NCBI RefSeq assembly: GCF_002813775.1
Contig: NZ_CP020370.1
Span: 1,765,501-1,829,500, forward strand
DNA: 64,000 nt
DNA from: Candidatus Thiodictyon syntrophicum
GTDB taxonomy: Bacteria > Pseudomonadota > Gammaproteobacteria > Chromatiales > Chromatiaceae
Direction of reading: 5' to 3'
Positions within the stretch are counted from its first letter, which is position 1; each line of letters opens with the position of its first letter. Positions 54,361 through 62,993 of the stretch are shown piece after piece. The position numbers and the translations under genes are program-made. The notes under the pieces are model-generated. The model saw nothing but the letters and a program-made list of their open reading frames with translations, had not been told where the DNA came from and made no database searches.

Positions 54361-54572
54361 TGTCGGTGTGTCCGATGAGGCGGTAGCGCTCACCGGCAAC
54401 GGCCGTGCGGGCCGCCAGGGCCGCGGCGAGTGCCTCGACCTGGACCCGGCCCTCGGCATTGGGACTGTCCTATCAGGGCGTGGATCTGGACAGTATCTTC
54501 GGGATAGGACGGGCTGCATGCGCTGTCGCGGCCCCCGCAGATCTGCGCGCCGCGGGCGCACCGATGCCGAGA
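54361..54572. other. Unassigned sequence 3' of the fifth Rpn-like gene
   Basis: About 210 bases without a supported gene. The right half resembles the sequence 3' of array copy 1 (40260-40325). The left half, read leftward, gives protein-like text [20 protein letters not shown] that I cannot assign. Confidence 0.3.
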
Positions 54573-55239
54573 TCAGTGCCCGCGACGTTTGAGCCAATCC
54601 TCGACGACCGCGGGGTCCAGGCCGCGCAGCCGCTCCTCTGCGTCCAGGCCGCGCAGCAGGTCCTGAGGACCGAACCGGCGCAGCAGTTCCTGCGGGTCCA
54701 GCCCGCGCAGCAGTTCCCCGGGGTCCAGCCCGCGCAGGCGCTCCTGCGGTGGGATCTGCTCCAGGATGGCCTGGATTTCGTCCGGATTGAACTCGTGTAC
54801 GTGGGCGATCAGCAGGCGGCGGGTGTCGCGCTCGAACTCCTCCATCGTATATGCCATGTCAGGTACCTCGATACGGTAATGGAAATACAACTGTCCCAGC
54901 AGGCCGCGACTGTGCGGGTTGCGCGATGGAGACCAGCTTGCGGTAGGTCACGAAGTGGCCGATCAGTTCATCCAGCGCCCAGGCGTCGAGCGGCTGGTGC
55001 TGCGACTTATAGGTCAGGACATTGTGTGCCGCGAGCCGCTCCAGCCCGTCGGGCAGGTCGGCGAGCGCCGCGGGGCCGGCGTCCAGCGCGGCGCCCGGCC
55101 GGCGTTCGATGATGAGGATGTCGAGCCGCTGGCTCTTGAGCGCCAACTCCTTCTCGACGTCCACCCGCCAGGGGCGGCCGGTGAAGAGGTCGGTCAGGGC
55201 GATGCCGAAGAGGCGGTGCCAGGGGGTGAGGGTATCCAT
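54573..55239 (-). pseudogene. Fifth Rpn/PD-(D/E)XK-like copy, broken by an internal deletion
   Basis: The start at 55239 (MDTLTPWHRLF) through VTYRKLVSI is nearly identical to the array. Near 54912 the text jumps to GNWH/ARNPHSRG-region sequence in another frame. About 330 bases between GGTTGCGC and GATGGAGACC have been lost, shifting the frame. The C-terminal part ([19 protein letters not shown]) is intact, and its repeat tract is diverged: [45 protein letters not shown]. This is an older, non-homogenised version of the tract. Confidence 0.85.
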
Positions 55240-55327
55240 GGGGGCAAGTGTAGCAGCGGGACGCGGCATATCCACTGGCCACCGCGGGCCAGTGCGGCGC
55301 TGACGGCGCTACTGCCCCGGCGCCGCA

Positions 55328-55386
55328 CGTTACCGCGGCGTCGCGTCGCGGCTGAAGCCGCTCCCACGGCGTCGCCGCGCGACGTT
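55328..55386. repeat. REP-like hairpin downstream of gatB
   Basis: GCGGCTGAAGCCGCTCCCAC is the reverse form of the GTGGGAGCGGCTTCAGCCGC motif seen at 28.9 and 31.8 kb. It sits immediately 3' of gatB, and part of it is included in the duplicated gatB end. Confidence 0.7.
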
Positions 55387-55395
55387 TACGGCGAA

Positions 55396-56829
55396 TCAGG
55401 GCAGGAGCTTGCGCTTGAGCAGGTCATTGACCTGCTGCGGGTTGGCCTTGCCCTGGCTCTGCTTCATGACCTGGCCGACGAAGAAGCCGAAGACCTTGTC
55501 CTTGCCGGCGCGGTACTGGGCCACCTGGTCGGGGTTGGCGGCGATAATGGTGTCGATCAGTGACGCGATGGCGCCGCTGTCGGTGATCTGGGTGAGGCCC
55601 TGGTCGGCGATCACCTGGTCGGCGTCGTCGCCGCCGGTCCATAGGGCCTCAAAGACCTGTTTAGCGATCTTGCCGGAGATGGTCCCGTCCTGGATGCGGC
55701 GGATCAGACCGGCCAGTTGGGGCGCCGACACGGGGCTCGCGCCGATCTCCAGGCCGGATTTGTTGAGTGCGGCGGTCAGTTCGCCGCCGATCCAGTTGGC
55801 CGCGAGCTTGGGCTCGCCGGTCACGCTGGTCACGGCCTCGAAGTAGGCGGCCAGTTCGCGCTCCGCGGTCAGCAGGTCGGCGTCGTAGTCCGAGAGGCCG
55901 AAGTCCGTCTGGAAGCGCTCGCGCATGGCGTCCGGCTGTTCGGGCAGGTCGGCGGTGGCCGCCGCGATGAAGGCGTCGTCGAGTTGGACCGGCAGCAGGT
56001 CGGGGTCCGGGAAGTAGCGGTAGTCGTTGGCCTCCTCCTTGACGCGCATGGTGCGGGTCTCGTCCCGGTCGGGGTCGTAGAGGCGGGTCTCCTGGATGAC
56101 CCGGCCGCCGGCCGTGATAAGATCGATCTGGCGCTCCACCTCGAACTGGATCGCCCGCTCCAGGAAGCGGAAGGAGTTGATGTTCTTGATCTCGGCCCGG
56201 GTGCCCAGGGTGGTTTGACCCAGGGGCCGCACCGAGACATTGGCGTCCACCCGGAAGGACCCCTCCTGCATGTTGCCGTCGCTGATCCCGTTCCAGCGCA
56301 CGATCTGGTGGATCTTCCTGGCGTAGGCCACGGCCTCGGCCGCGCAGCGCAGGTCGGGCTCGGAGACGATCTCCAGGAGCGGGGTGCCGGCGCGGTTGAG
56401 ATCGATGCCGGTGCAGCCGTGGAAGTCCTCGTGCAGCGATTTGCCGGCGTCCTCCTCCAGGTGCGCGCGGGTGACCCCGATCTCGCGCACCGTGCCGTCC
56501 GTAAGCTGAATCTCGACCCGGCCCTCGCCGACGATGGGGGACTCGTACTGGCTGATCTGATAGCCCTTGGGCAGGTCAGGATAGAAATAATTCTTGCGGG
56601 CGAAGACCGAACGCGGGGCCAACTCGGCGCCGATCGCCGTGGCGAAGCGCACCGCGAGCCGCACCGCCTCGCGGTTGAGGACCGGCAGCACGCCGGGCAG
56701 GCCCAGGTCGACGGCGCACGCCTGGGTGTTGGGCGCGGCCCCGAAGCGGGTGGGCGAGCCCGAGAAGATCTTGGACTGGGTCGCGAGCTGGGTGTGGATC
56801 TCGAGACCGATGACGGTTTCCCATTGCAT
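55396..56829 (-). CDS. gatB: Aspartyl/glutamyl-tRNA amidotransferase subunit B (477 aa)
   Basis: Binds misacylated Glu-tRNA(Gln) or Asp-tRNA(Asn) and works with GatA and GatC to amidate it. Signatures: [12 protein letters not shown] start, [56 protein letters not shown] and [16 protein letters not shown]. The C-terminal YqeY-like tail domain ends [11 protein letters not shown]. The start at 56829 matches family length; the longer frame upstream adds 51 unrelated residues. gatA and gatC are not in the window on this side. Confidence 0.95.
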   Translation of the reverse strand: MQWETVIGLEIHTQLATQSKIFSGSPTRFGAAPNTQACAVDLGLPGVLPVLNREAVRLAVRFATAIGAELAPRSVFARKNYFYPDLPKGYQISQYESPIVGEGRVEIQLTDGTVREIGVTRAHLEEDAGKSLHEDFHGCTGIDLNRAGTPLLEIVSEPDLRCAAEAVAYARKIHQIVRWNGISDGNMQEGSFRVDANVSVRPLGQTTLGTRAEIKNINSFRFLERAIQFEVERQIDLITAGGRVIQETRLYDPDRDETRTMRVKEEANDYRYFPDPDLLPVQLDDAFIAAATADLPEQPDAMRERFQTDFGLSDYDADLLTAERELAAYFEAVTSVTGEPKLAANWIGGELTAALNKSGLEIGASPVSAPQLAGLIRRIQDGTISGKIAKQVFEALWTGGDDADQVIADQGLTQITDSGAIASLIDTIIAANPDQVAQYRAGKDKVFGFFVGQVMKQSQGKANPQQVNDLLKRKLLP

Positions 56830-57025
56830 CGTCTGTGTTACCTGTGGGGGCGGGGGAGGGGACACTTCGCGCCATTCTTGCACAGTCGCGCGGCCTGGCA
56901 ACCGGAAATGCCCCGCTGGCCCGGCCGCCGCCGAGGCCCCCCTTACCCCGGCGCAATATTTGCTTGTAGAATTCGCTTCCACTTTCCCACTCCACCTTGT
57001 CTTCAGGCCACCACAGGATCACCGG

Positions 57026-59542
57026 ATGCCCACCTCTGCCCACACCCAACTGCGCCGCAGCGAGCCGAACGAGCAACTCTTCGCGACCCCGCCCCTGGCG
57101 ATGGACACCGAGGGGATAGCGGAGGATTTCCGCCGCTATTACTCCCATACCCTGGGCCGCGACCGCGACTGTCGCTCCGCCTACTACACCTACAAGGCAC
57201 TCGCGAACACGCTTCGCGATCGTCTGATGGAGCGCTGGAAGCGCACCCGCCAGGCCCACGACGAGGCGGGCTGCAAGCGCACCCATTATCTGTCGCTGGA
57301 GTTCCTGATGGGGCGCACCCTGTCCAACGCGCTGCTCAACCTCGGGGTGGACGCGGTCACCGAGGAGGGGCTCAGCCTGATGGGCCTGCACCTGGAGGAA
57401 CTCGCCGCCTGCGAGCCGGACGCCGGGCTCGGCAACGGGGGCCTGGGCCGGCTGGCCGCCTGCTTCCTGGACTCCTGCGCCACCCTGCAACTGCCGGTCA
57501 AGGGCTACGGCCTGCGCTACGAATACGGCATGTTCCGCCAGTTGATCGAGGACGGCGCCCAGTTGGAGGAGCCGGACCATTGGATGCGCGACGACAATCC
57601 CTGGGAACTGCGGCGCCCCGAGTATACCCAGCGCATCCAGTTCGGCGGCCATACCGAGCACTACAAGGATCACGACGGGCGCCCCGCGGTGCGCTGGGTG
57701 AATACCCACGACGTGCTGGCGGTACCCTACGATATCCCGATCCCGGGGTATGAGAACAACACCATCAACACCTTGCGCCTGTGGAAGGCGGCCGCGACCG
57801 ATGAGTTCGACCTGGGCGAATTCAATGCCGGCAGCTATCCGGAGTCGGTGGCCCAGAAGAACGCCGCCGAGCACATCACCATGGTGCTCTACCCCAATGA
57901 CGCGAGCGAGAACGGCAAGGAACTGCGCCTGCGGCAGCAGTTTTTCCTGGCGAGCGCCAGCATCAAGGACGTGCTGCGCGAATGGGTCCGGCTCAACGGC
58001 AAGGACTTCACGCAGTTCGCGGAGAAGAACTGTTTTCAGTTGAACGACACCCATCCGGCCGTCTCGGTGGCGGAACTGATGCGCCAACTGATGGACGATC
58101 ACGGGCTGGACTGGGCGGCCGCCTGGGCCATCACCAGCAAGACCATGGCCTATACCAATCACACCCTGCTGCCCGAGGCCCTGGAGCGCTGGCCGGTGTG
58201 GTTGTTCGAGCAACTGCTGCCCCGGCCGCTGGAGATCATCTATAAGATCAATGCCCTCTTCCTCGCCGAGGTGGCCACCCGCTGGCCCGGCGACAGCGAG
58301 CGCCAGCGGCGCATGTCGTTGATCGAAGAAGGCGATGTCAAGCAGGTGCGGATGGCGTATCTGGCCATCGTCGGCAGTATCTCGGTCAACGGTGTCGCGG
58401 CCCTGCACTCCCGGCTCCTGGTCGAGGGGCTGTTCAAGGACTTCTACGAACTGTGGCCCGGCAAGTTCAACAACAAGACCAACGGGGTCACGCCGCGGCG
58501 CTGGCTCGCGCTGTGCAACCCCGGGTTGCGGGCGCTGCTGGACGAGACCATCAATGACGGCTGGGTGCGTGACCTGGACCGGCTGGAACGGCTCGCCCCC
58601 TATGCTGAGAATGCCGCGTTCCGGGCGCGCTGGCATGACATCAAGCAGGCGAACAAGGCGCGGCTGGCGCAGACCGTGGCGCAACTGTGCCATGTGGACT
58701 TTCCGCTGGATGCCATGTTCGACGTCCAGGTCAAGCGTATCCACGAGTACAAGCGCCAACTGCTGAACATCCTGCATGTGATCCACCTGTATAACCGCAT
58801 CAAGCGCGGCGATACGCAGAACTGGACCCCGCGGTGCGTCCTGTTCGGCGGCAAGGCCGCCCCCGGCTATTACATGGCCAAGCAGATCATCAAGTTGATC
58901 AACAACGTGGCCGCGGTGGTCAATCGTGATCCTGCCACCGAGGGGAAGCTGCGGGTCGCCTTCATCCCCGACTATCGGGTCTCACTGATGGAGGTGATTG
59001 CCCCCGGGACGGATCTCTCGGAGCAGATCTCCACCGCCGGCAAGGAGGCGTCCGGCACCGGCAACATGAAGTTCATGATGAACGGGGCCGTCACCATCGG
59101 CACCCTGGATGGGGCCAACATCGAGATCCGGGAACAGGTCGGCGATGAGAATTTCTTCCTCTTCGGCCTCACCGCGGCCGAGGTGGAATACCGTCGCCAC
59201 GGCTACGACCCCAACAGCATCATCGCCCATGACCCGGCGCTGTTGGAGGTGATGAACCTGCTGGATGCGGCCCACTTCAATCAGTTCGAGGGCGGGATCT
59301 TCGACGCCGTCATCAACAGCATCCGCAACCCCTACGACCCCTGGATGACGGCGGCCGATTTCCGCGCCTATGTCGATGCCCAGGAACGGGCCGCGGCGGC
59401 CTATCGCAATCGCGAGCGCTGGTTGCGCATGAGTATCCTCAATACCGCCCATAGCGGGCACTTCTCCTCCGACCGCACTATCGGGGAGTACAACCGCGAT
59501 ATCTGGCACATGGAGCCGGTGCCGCCGGCGCCGGTGCGCTAG
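57026..59542 (+). CDS. glgP: Glycogen phosphorylase (838 aa)
   Basis: Releases glucose-1-phosphate from glycogen using pyridoxal phosphate. Signatures: THYLSLEFLMGRTLSNALLN, GLGNGGLGRLAACFLDSCAT, NDTHPAVSVAELMR and the PLP-lysine segment EASGTGNMKFMMNGAVTIGTLDGANIEI (written in parts: GTGNMKFMMNGA then IGTLDGAN). Length is typical. The start at 57026 (MPTSAHTQLRRSEPNEQ) follows CAGGATCACCGG; a longer upstream frame overlaps gatB and is rejected. It is divergent from gatB. Confidence 0.96.
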   Translation: MPTSAHTQLRRSEPNEQLFATPPLAMDTEGIAEDFRRYYSHTLGRDRDCRSAYYTYKALANTLRDRLMERWKRTRQAHDEAGCKRTHYLSLEFLMGRTLSNALLNLGVDAVTEEGLSLMGLHLEELAACEPDAGLGNGGLGRLAACFLDSCATLQLPVKGYGLRYEYGMFRQLIEDGAQLEEPDHWMRDDNPWELRRPEYTQRIQFGGHTEHYKDHDGRPAVRWVNTHDVLAVPYDIPIPGYENNTINTLRLWKAAATDEFDLGEFNAGSYPESVAQKNAAEHITMVLYPNDASENGKELRLRQQFFLASASIKDVLREWVRLNGKDFTQFAEKNCFQLNDTHPAVSVAELMRQLMDDHGLDWAAAWAITSKTMAYTNHTLLPEALERWPVWLFEQLLPRPLEIIYKINALFLAEVATRWPGDSERQRRMSLIEEGDVKQVRMAYLAIVGSISVNGVAALHSRLLVEGLFKDFYELWPGKFNNKTNGVTPRRWLALCNPGLRALLDETINDGWVRDLDRLERLAPYAENAAFRARWHDIKQANKARLAQTVAQLCHVDFPLDAMFDVQVKRIHEYKRQLLNILHVIHLYNRIKRGDTQNWTPRCVLFGGKAAPGYYMAKQIIKLINNVAAVVNRDPATEGKLRVAFIPDYRVSLMEVIAPGTDLSEQISTAGKEASGTGNMKFMMNGAVTIGTLDGANIEIREQVGDENFFLFGLTAAEVEYRRHGYDPNSIIAHDPALLEVMNLLDAAHFNQFEGGIFDAVINSIRNPYDPWMTAADFRAYVDAQERAAAAYRNRERWLRMSILNTAHSGHFSSDRTIGEYNRDIWHMEPVPPAPVR

Positions 59543-59546
59543 AGGA

Positions 59547-59567
59547 GCCGGGGCGTCCCGCCCCGGC
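59547..59567. terminator. Hairpin after glgP
   Basis: GCCGGGGCG, loop TCC, CGCCCCGGC form a perfect 9-bp stem 4 bases after the stop. There is no U-tract, so it may be only a repeat-type hairpin. Confidence 0.45.
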
Positions 59568-59581
59568 GTCATTGCCGCAAG

Positions 59582-59741
59582 GGCCTTGATCATCGTTGCG
59601 GCCAACAGCGGTCCGTCCGCAACCGGAGGTCGAGGCTTTAGCCGGTGGCGGTTGCTGACATATCCAAGAGAAATCAGTGGTGTCGGCACGCCGGACCGGC
59701 TAAAGCCTCGACCTCCGGTGGCCGGAACGGCGATCAAGGCC
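59582..59741. mobile_element. 160-bp foldback MITE
   Basis: Ends GGCCTTGATCATCGTTGCGG and (inward) GGCCTTGATCGCCGTTCCGG match the family. Flanks GCCGCAAG (59574-59581) and GCCGCATG (59742-59749) agree at 7 of 8 bases. The core arms are CCGGAGGTCGAGGCTTTAGC and its complement, about 50 bases apart. Confidence 0.75.
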
Positions 59742-59807
59742 GCCGCATGCAGCAAGCCCGAGAACCAATCCGGGTCCGAGAGGCAGACTGAAAGGCGATT
59801 AGGAACG

Positions 59808-59908
59808 GCGTTGTCGTTGTCGTAATCGAGGCTATCGTCGCGTCCCGGATGCTCTTGCACCCCAAAGTGTATCGCTTCTTCGATTACGACAACGACGACG
59901 ACAACGAT
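59808..59908. repeat. Hexanucleotide-repeat hairpin element (copy B)
   Basis: GTTGTCGTTGTCGTAATCG on the left, CGATTACGACAACGACGACG on the right. The centre (CCCGGATGCTCTTGCACCCC, then TATCGCTTCTTCGATT) is clearly related to that of copy A at 8637-8757. Confidence 0.78.
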
Positions 59909-59912
59909 GATC

Positions 59913-59933
59913 GCAGGGGCGGGACGCCCCTGC
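59913..59933 (-). terminator. Hairpin after the GGDEF gene
   Basis: GCAGGGGCG, loop GGA, CGCCCCTGC form a 9-bp stem just beyond the stop of the leftward GGDEF gene. A possible terminator without a U-tract. Confidence 0.45.
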
Positions 59934-59937
59934 TCCT

Positions 59938-60438
59938 TTACGCGCCGGCACAGACCCGGTTGCGCCCGCCGCGTTTGGCGGTGTAGAGGCGGTCATCGGC
60001 CTGGGCCAGCAGCGTGTCCAGGCTGTCGCAATCGGCCGTCAGGGCGGAGACGCCGATGCTGACGGTAACCGACAGGGGGCCGCGCGGGGTGTCGAGGACG
60101 ACGCCCGCCAGGTGTCGACGCAGGCGCTCCGCCCGCGCCGCGGCCTGGCTGTCGTCGGCCACGGCGAGCAACAGGGCGAATTCCTCGCCGCCGACCCGCG
60201 CGCACAGGTCGCGGCCGTCGGTCTGGTCGCGCAGGGCGTCCGCTACCCGTCTCAGGACCTCGTCGCCGCGGGCGTGACCGTACTGGTCATTGACGCGCTT
60301 GAAGTGATCGATGTCGAGCATCATGGCTGCCAGGGGCAGGGCGCGGGCGCGCGCCTCGTTGAGCAGGCCCACGAGGATGCCGACGTTGGTCCTGTTGTCT
60401 TCGACCACCAGGACCTTGGGTCTGGGGTCAAGCATCAA
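59938..60438 (-). CDS. Shortened REC-GGDEF protein (166 aa), probably internally deleted
   Basis: The first 28 residues (KVLVVEDNRTNVGILVGLLN) are the opening of a receiver domain, with its acidic pair but without the phosphoacceptor aspartate. They join directly to the middle of a GGDEF domain (RARALPLAAMMLDIDHFKRVND, then VGGEEFALLL and the end RLYTAKRGGRNRV). The receiver body and the DPLTGLxNR beginning of GGDEF are absent without loss of frame. Catalysis and phospho-control are therefore doubtful. It overlaps the Hpt gene by 4 bases (ATGA). Confidence 0.8.
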   Translation of the reverse strand: MMLDPRPKVLVVEDNRTNVGILVGLLNEARARALPLAAMMLDIDHFKRVNDQYGHARGDEVLRRVADALRDQTDGRDLCARVGGEEFALLLAVADDSQAAARAERLRRHLAGVVLDTPRGPLSVTVSIGVSALTADCDSLDTLLAQADDRLYTAKRGGRNRVCAGA

Positions 60439-61055
60439 GCTGTCTTTTGAGCAAGGTAGTGTTCGAGCAGGGTCTGGGCCTCCTTGAAGCGATAGGTGCG
60501 GATCAGGCCATGCAGTTCATCGAAGAAGGGGCGGTCCGCGGCGGGGAGGCCAGCGGCGGCCAACTCCTCGGCCAGGGTCTTGCAGTCGCGCGCGCGGTGT
60601 CCCTCCAGGGCGAGCCGCAGCGCCGCGTAGCGTTCCTCCAGCCAGCCTTGATCCACGCCGGCCGCGGGGTCGGGCGCGTCCGGCGCCGTGGCCGTGCGGG
60701 CCCCGGCGATGGCATCGCACAGGGCCGGGATCCCCTGGGTCAGGGTCGCGAGCAGAGCCGGGTAACGTTCCGGGTGGTTCTCGCGGATCGCCTCGTGCAG
60801 CGCGGCGCAGGCCACGAACAGTTCGGTGGCCGCCAGGTTACCCAGGACCCCTTTTAGGGTGTGGGCCAACTGCCGGGCGGCGGCGGGGTCCTGGTCCAGG
60901 GCCGCGGCGAGCTGGGTCGGGGTGTCGCGGTAGGAGTCGCTGAACTCGCTTAGGACCTCCCAGAACAGGTCCAGGTCTTCGCCGACGCGCTCCAAGAGTT
61001 CAGCGCTGTCGATCCCGGGGATGGACGGGGGTTGATCGCCTGGGGATAAGTCCAT
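60435..61055 (-). CDS. Hpt-domain phosphotransfer protein (206 aa)
   Basis: Histidine phosphotransfer protein. The Hpt signature AHTLKGVLGNLAATEL (His at about residue 65) lies in a four-helix bundle segment. A second helical half (about 140-206) with LEERYAALRLALEGHRARDC resembles the accessory helical domain often paired with Hpt modules. It is translationally coupled to the shortened REC-GGDEF gene, so the pair once formed a phosphorelay-to-c-di-GMP unit. The kinase is not adjacent. Confidence 0.85.
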   Translation of the reverse strand: MDLSPGDQPPSIPGIDSAELLERVGEDLDLFWEVLSEFSDSYRDTPTQLAAALDQDPAAARQLAHTLKGVLGNLAATELFVACAALHEAIRENHPERYPALLATLTQGIPALCDAIAGARTATAPDAPDPAAGVDQGWLEERYAALRLALEGHRARDCKTLAEELAAAGLPAADRPFFDELHGLIRTYRFKEAQTLLEHYLAQKTA

Positions 61056-61297
61056 CGGTGCGGGTACCTCTTGTGTGACGGGTCGGGTGGGCCGGCGGGT
61101 GTGGCCGGGCGGCCTGGCGGGGCCTGCCGCCGCGGCGGTTGGCCGGTTTTCGGAAGCGGCCGATCACCCCGGCGGCGCGCGCAAGCGGCAATTATCCTCA
61201 CGGGGCTAAGATCCTACCAGAGGTTGACGCGGCGCGGTCGCGGTTGCTGTAATCAGCGGCCCAGTCCCGCGGGCACCCGCCCAGGAAGATCGCGACC

Positions 61298-62809
61298 ATG
61301 CTCCTGCAACCCGTCATCCTCTCCGGCGGTTCCGGCACCCGCCTGTGGCCCCTGTCGCGGGAGGCCTATCCGAAGCAATTCCTGCCCCTGACCAGCGAGC
61401 ACACCATGCTCCAGGAGACGGTCCGGCGTCTGGACGGACTGGACCAGGAGCACCCACGCCATGCCATCGGCCTGCTCGAGCCGCTGGTGGTGTGCAACGA
61501 GGCCCACCGGTTTCTGGTCGCCGAGCAGTTCCGCGTCCTGGGGCGCCACCCGGGCGCCATCATCCTGGAGCCCAAGGGCCGCAACACTGCCCCGGCGCTC
61601 ACTGTCGCGGCCCTGGCGGCACTCCGGGGCGGCCTGGACCCGGTCCTGCTGGTCATGCCGGCGGACCATATGATCCGCGACGAACCGGCCTTTCGCGCCG
61701 CCGTCGCCGACGGCGTCACCCTGGCCGAGCAGGGCGCGGTGGTGACCTTTGGGATAGTCCCCAGCAAGCCCGAGGTGGGCTACGGGTACATCCGGCAAGG
61801 CGAGCCCTATGTCGGCGAGGCCCGGGGTGAGAGTCCGCTCGAGGGCCTGGCCGGTCACGCCTACCGACTCAGCGCCTTCGTCGAGAAGCCCGATCTGGAG
61901 ACGGCCCAGGGCTATCTCGCCGATGGCCGGTACCTGTGGAACAGCGGCATCTTTGTCCTCAAGGCGTCCCTGTGGCTGAGCCTGATCGAGCGCCTGCGCC
62001 CCGACATCGCCCAGGCCGCGACCCACGCCTTTACGGCTGGGCGCGAGGCCGGGCAGTTCTTCGGCCTCGATGCCGCCGCCTTCGCCGCCTGCCCCAGCGA
62101 CTCGATCGACTATGCGGTGATGGAGCACATCGCCGGCGAGGCCCGCCGCGAGGCGCCGGCGACCATCGTCATCCCCCTGGACGCCGGCTGGTCCGACGTG
62201 GGTGCCTGGTCCGCCCTGTGGGAGGTCCGGGCCCAGGACGCCGCCGGCAACGTGCTCGACGGCGACGCCTTCGTCCATGACGCCAACAACAACCTGCTGA
62301 TCGCCCGCCATCGGATGGTGGCCGTGGTGGGGGTGGATGACCTGATCGTGGTCGAGACCCCGGACGCGGTGCTGGTGGTGAAAAAGGACCGCGCCCAGGA
62401 CGTCAAGGTCGTCACGCAATTCCTGGAACACGCGGGGCGCCACGAGTTCCGCCACCACCAGCGGGTGCATCGCCCCTGGGGCGCCTATGAGTCCATCGGG
62501 CATGGCGGACGCTATCAGGTCAAACGCCTGTCCGTGAAGCCCGGTGAGTCCCTGTCGCTGCAGATGCACCACCATCGGGCCGAGCACTGGGTCGTGGTCT
62601 CCGGCACCGCCCGCGTGACCTGTGACGACAAGTCCTTCCTGATCACCGAGAACCAGTCGACCTACATCCCGGTCGGCAGTGCCCACCGGCTGGAGAACCC
62701 GGGGACCATCCCGCTGGAGATCATCGAGGTCCAGTCCGGCAGCTACCTGGGCGAGGACGACATCGTCCGCTTCGAGGATGTCTACGCGCGGGGCAGCAAG
62801 GACGGTTGA
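61298..62809 (+). CDS. manC: Mannose-1-phosphate guanylyltransferase / mannose-6-phosphate isomerase (503 aa)
   Basis: Bifunctional AlgA/CpsB/ManC-type enzyme making GDP-mannose for exopolysaccharide or O-antigen. The nucleotidyltransferase signature LSGGSGTRLWPLSREAYPKQF is at residues 8-28 (LSGGSGTRLWPL then YPKQF), with EPKGRNTAPA and FVEKPD further on. A cupin-type isomerase domain at the C-terminus shows RPWGAYESI, PGESLSLQMHHHRAEHW and ENQSTYIPVG. It is full length and apparently monocistronic, with no other capsule genes nearby. Also called cpsB or algA. Confidence 0.94.
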   Translation: MLLQPVILSGGSGTRLWPLSREAYPKQFLPLTSEHTMLQETVRRLDGLDQEHPRHAIGLLEPLVVCNEAHRFLVAEQFRVLGRHPGAIILEPKGRNTAPALTVAALAALRGGLDPVLLVMPADHMIRDEPAFRAAVADGVTLAEQGAVVTFGIVPSKPEVGYGYIRQGEPYVGEARGESPLEGLAGHAYRLSAFVEKPDLETAQGYLADGRYLWNSGIFVLKASLWLSLIERLRPDIAQAATHAFTAGREAGQFFGLDAAAFAACPSDSIDYAVMEHIAGEARREAPATIVIPLDAGWSDVGAWSALWEVRAQDAAGNVLDGDAFVHDANNNLLIARHRMVAVVGVDDLIVVETPDAVLVVKKDRAQDVKVVTQFLEHAGRHEFRHHQRVHRPWGAYESIGHGGRYQVKRLSVKPGESLSLQMHHHRAEHWVVVSGTARVTCDDKSFLITENQSTYIPVGSAHRLENPGTIPLEIIEVQSGSYLGEDDIVRFEDVYARGSKDG

Positions 62810-62828
62810 GCCGCGGGGCACAGATTTT

Positions 62829-62959
62829 GTCCGCAAATGAACGCAAATGAACGCAAATAGTCCGATTCTGCCAGCGTCGGCTTGATCTCCTCGCGTGGGT
62901 TGCCGCGGGTTTCTCGCGATAAGTGATTTATTTGCGTTTATTTGTGTTCATTTGCGGAC
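62829..62959. repeat. Iterated AAATGAACGC hairpin element
   Basis: The left arm is GTCCGCAAATGAACGCAAAT continuing GAACGCAAATA. The right arm is TATTTGCGTTTATTTGTGTT continuing CATTTGCGGAC. The arms are imperfectly complementary over about 31 bases with a 68-base centre. Built on the same plan as the two hexanucleotide elements but with a different unit. It lies between manC and ychF. Confidence 0.8.
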
Positions 62960-62993
62960 TAAGATTAACGGTTTTGCCGTCCGGGACCTCACC

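Noticed and set aside
55717-58786. Long ORFs opposite gatB and glgP
   Set aside because: Both are antisense shadows; the sense strands encode complete conserved enzymes.
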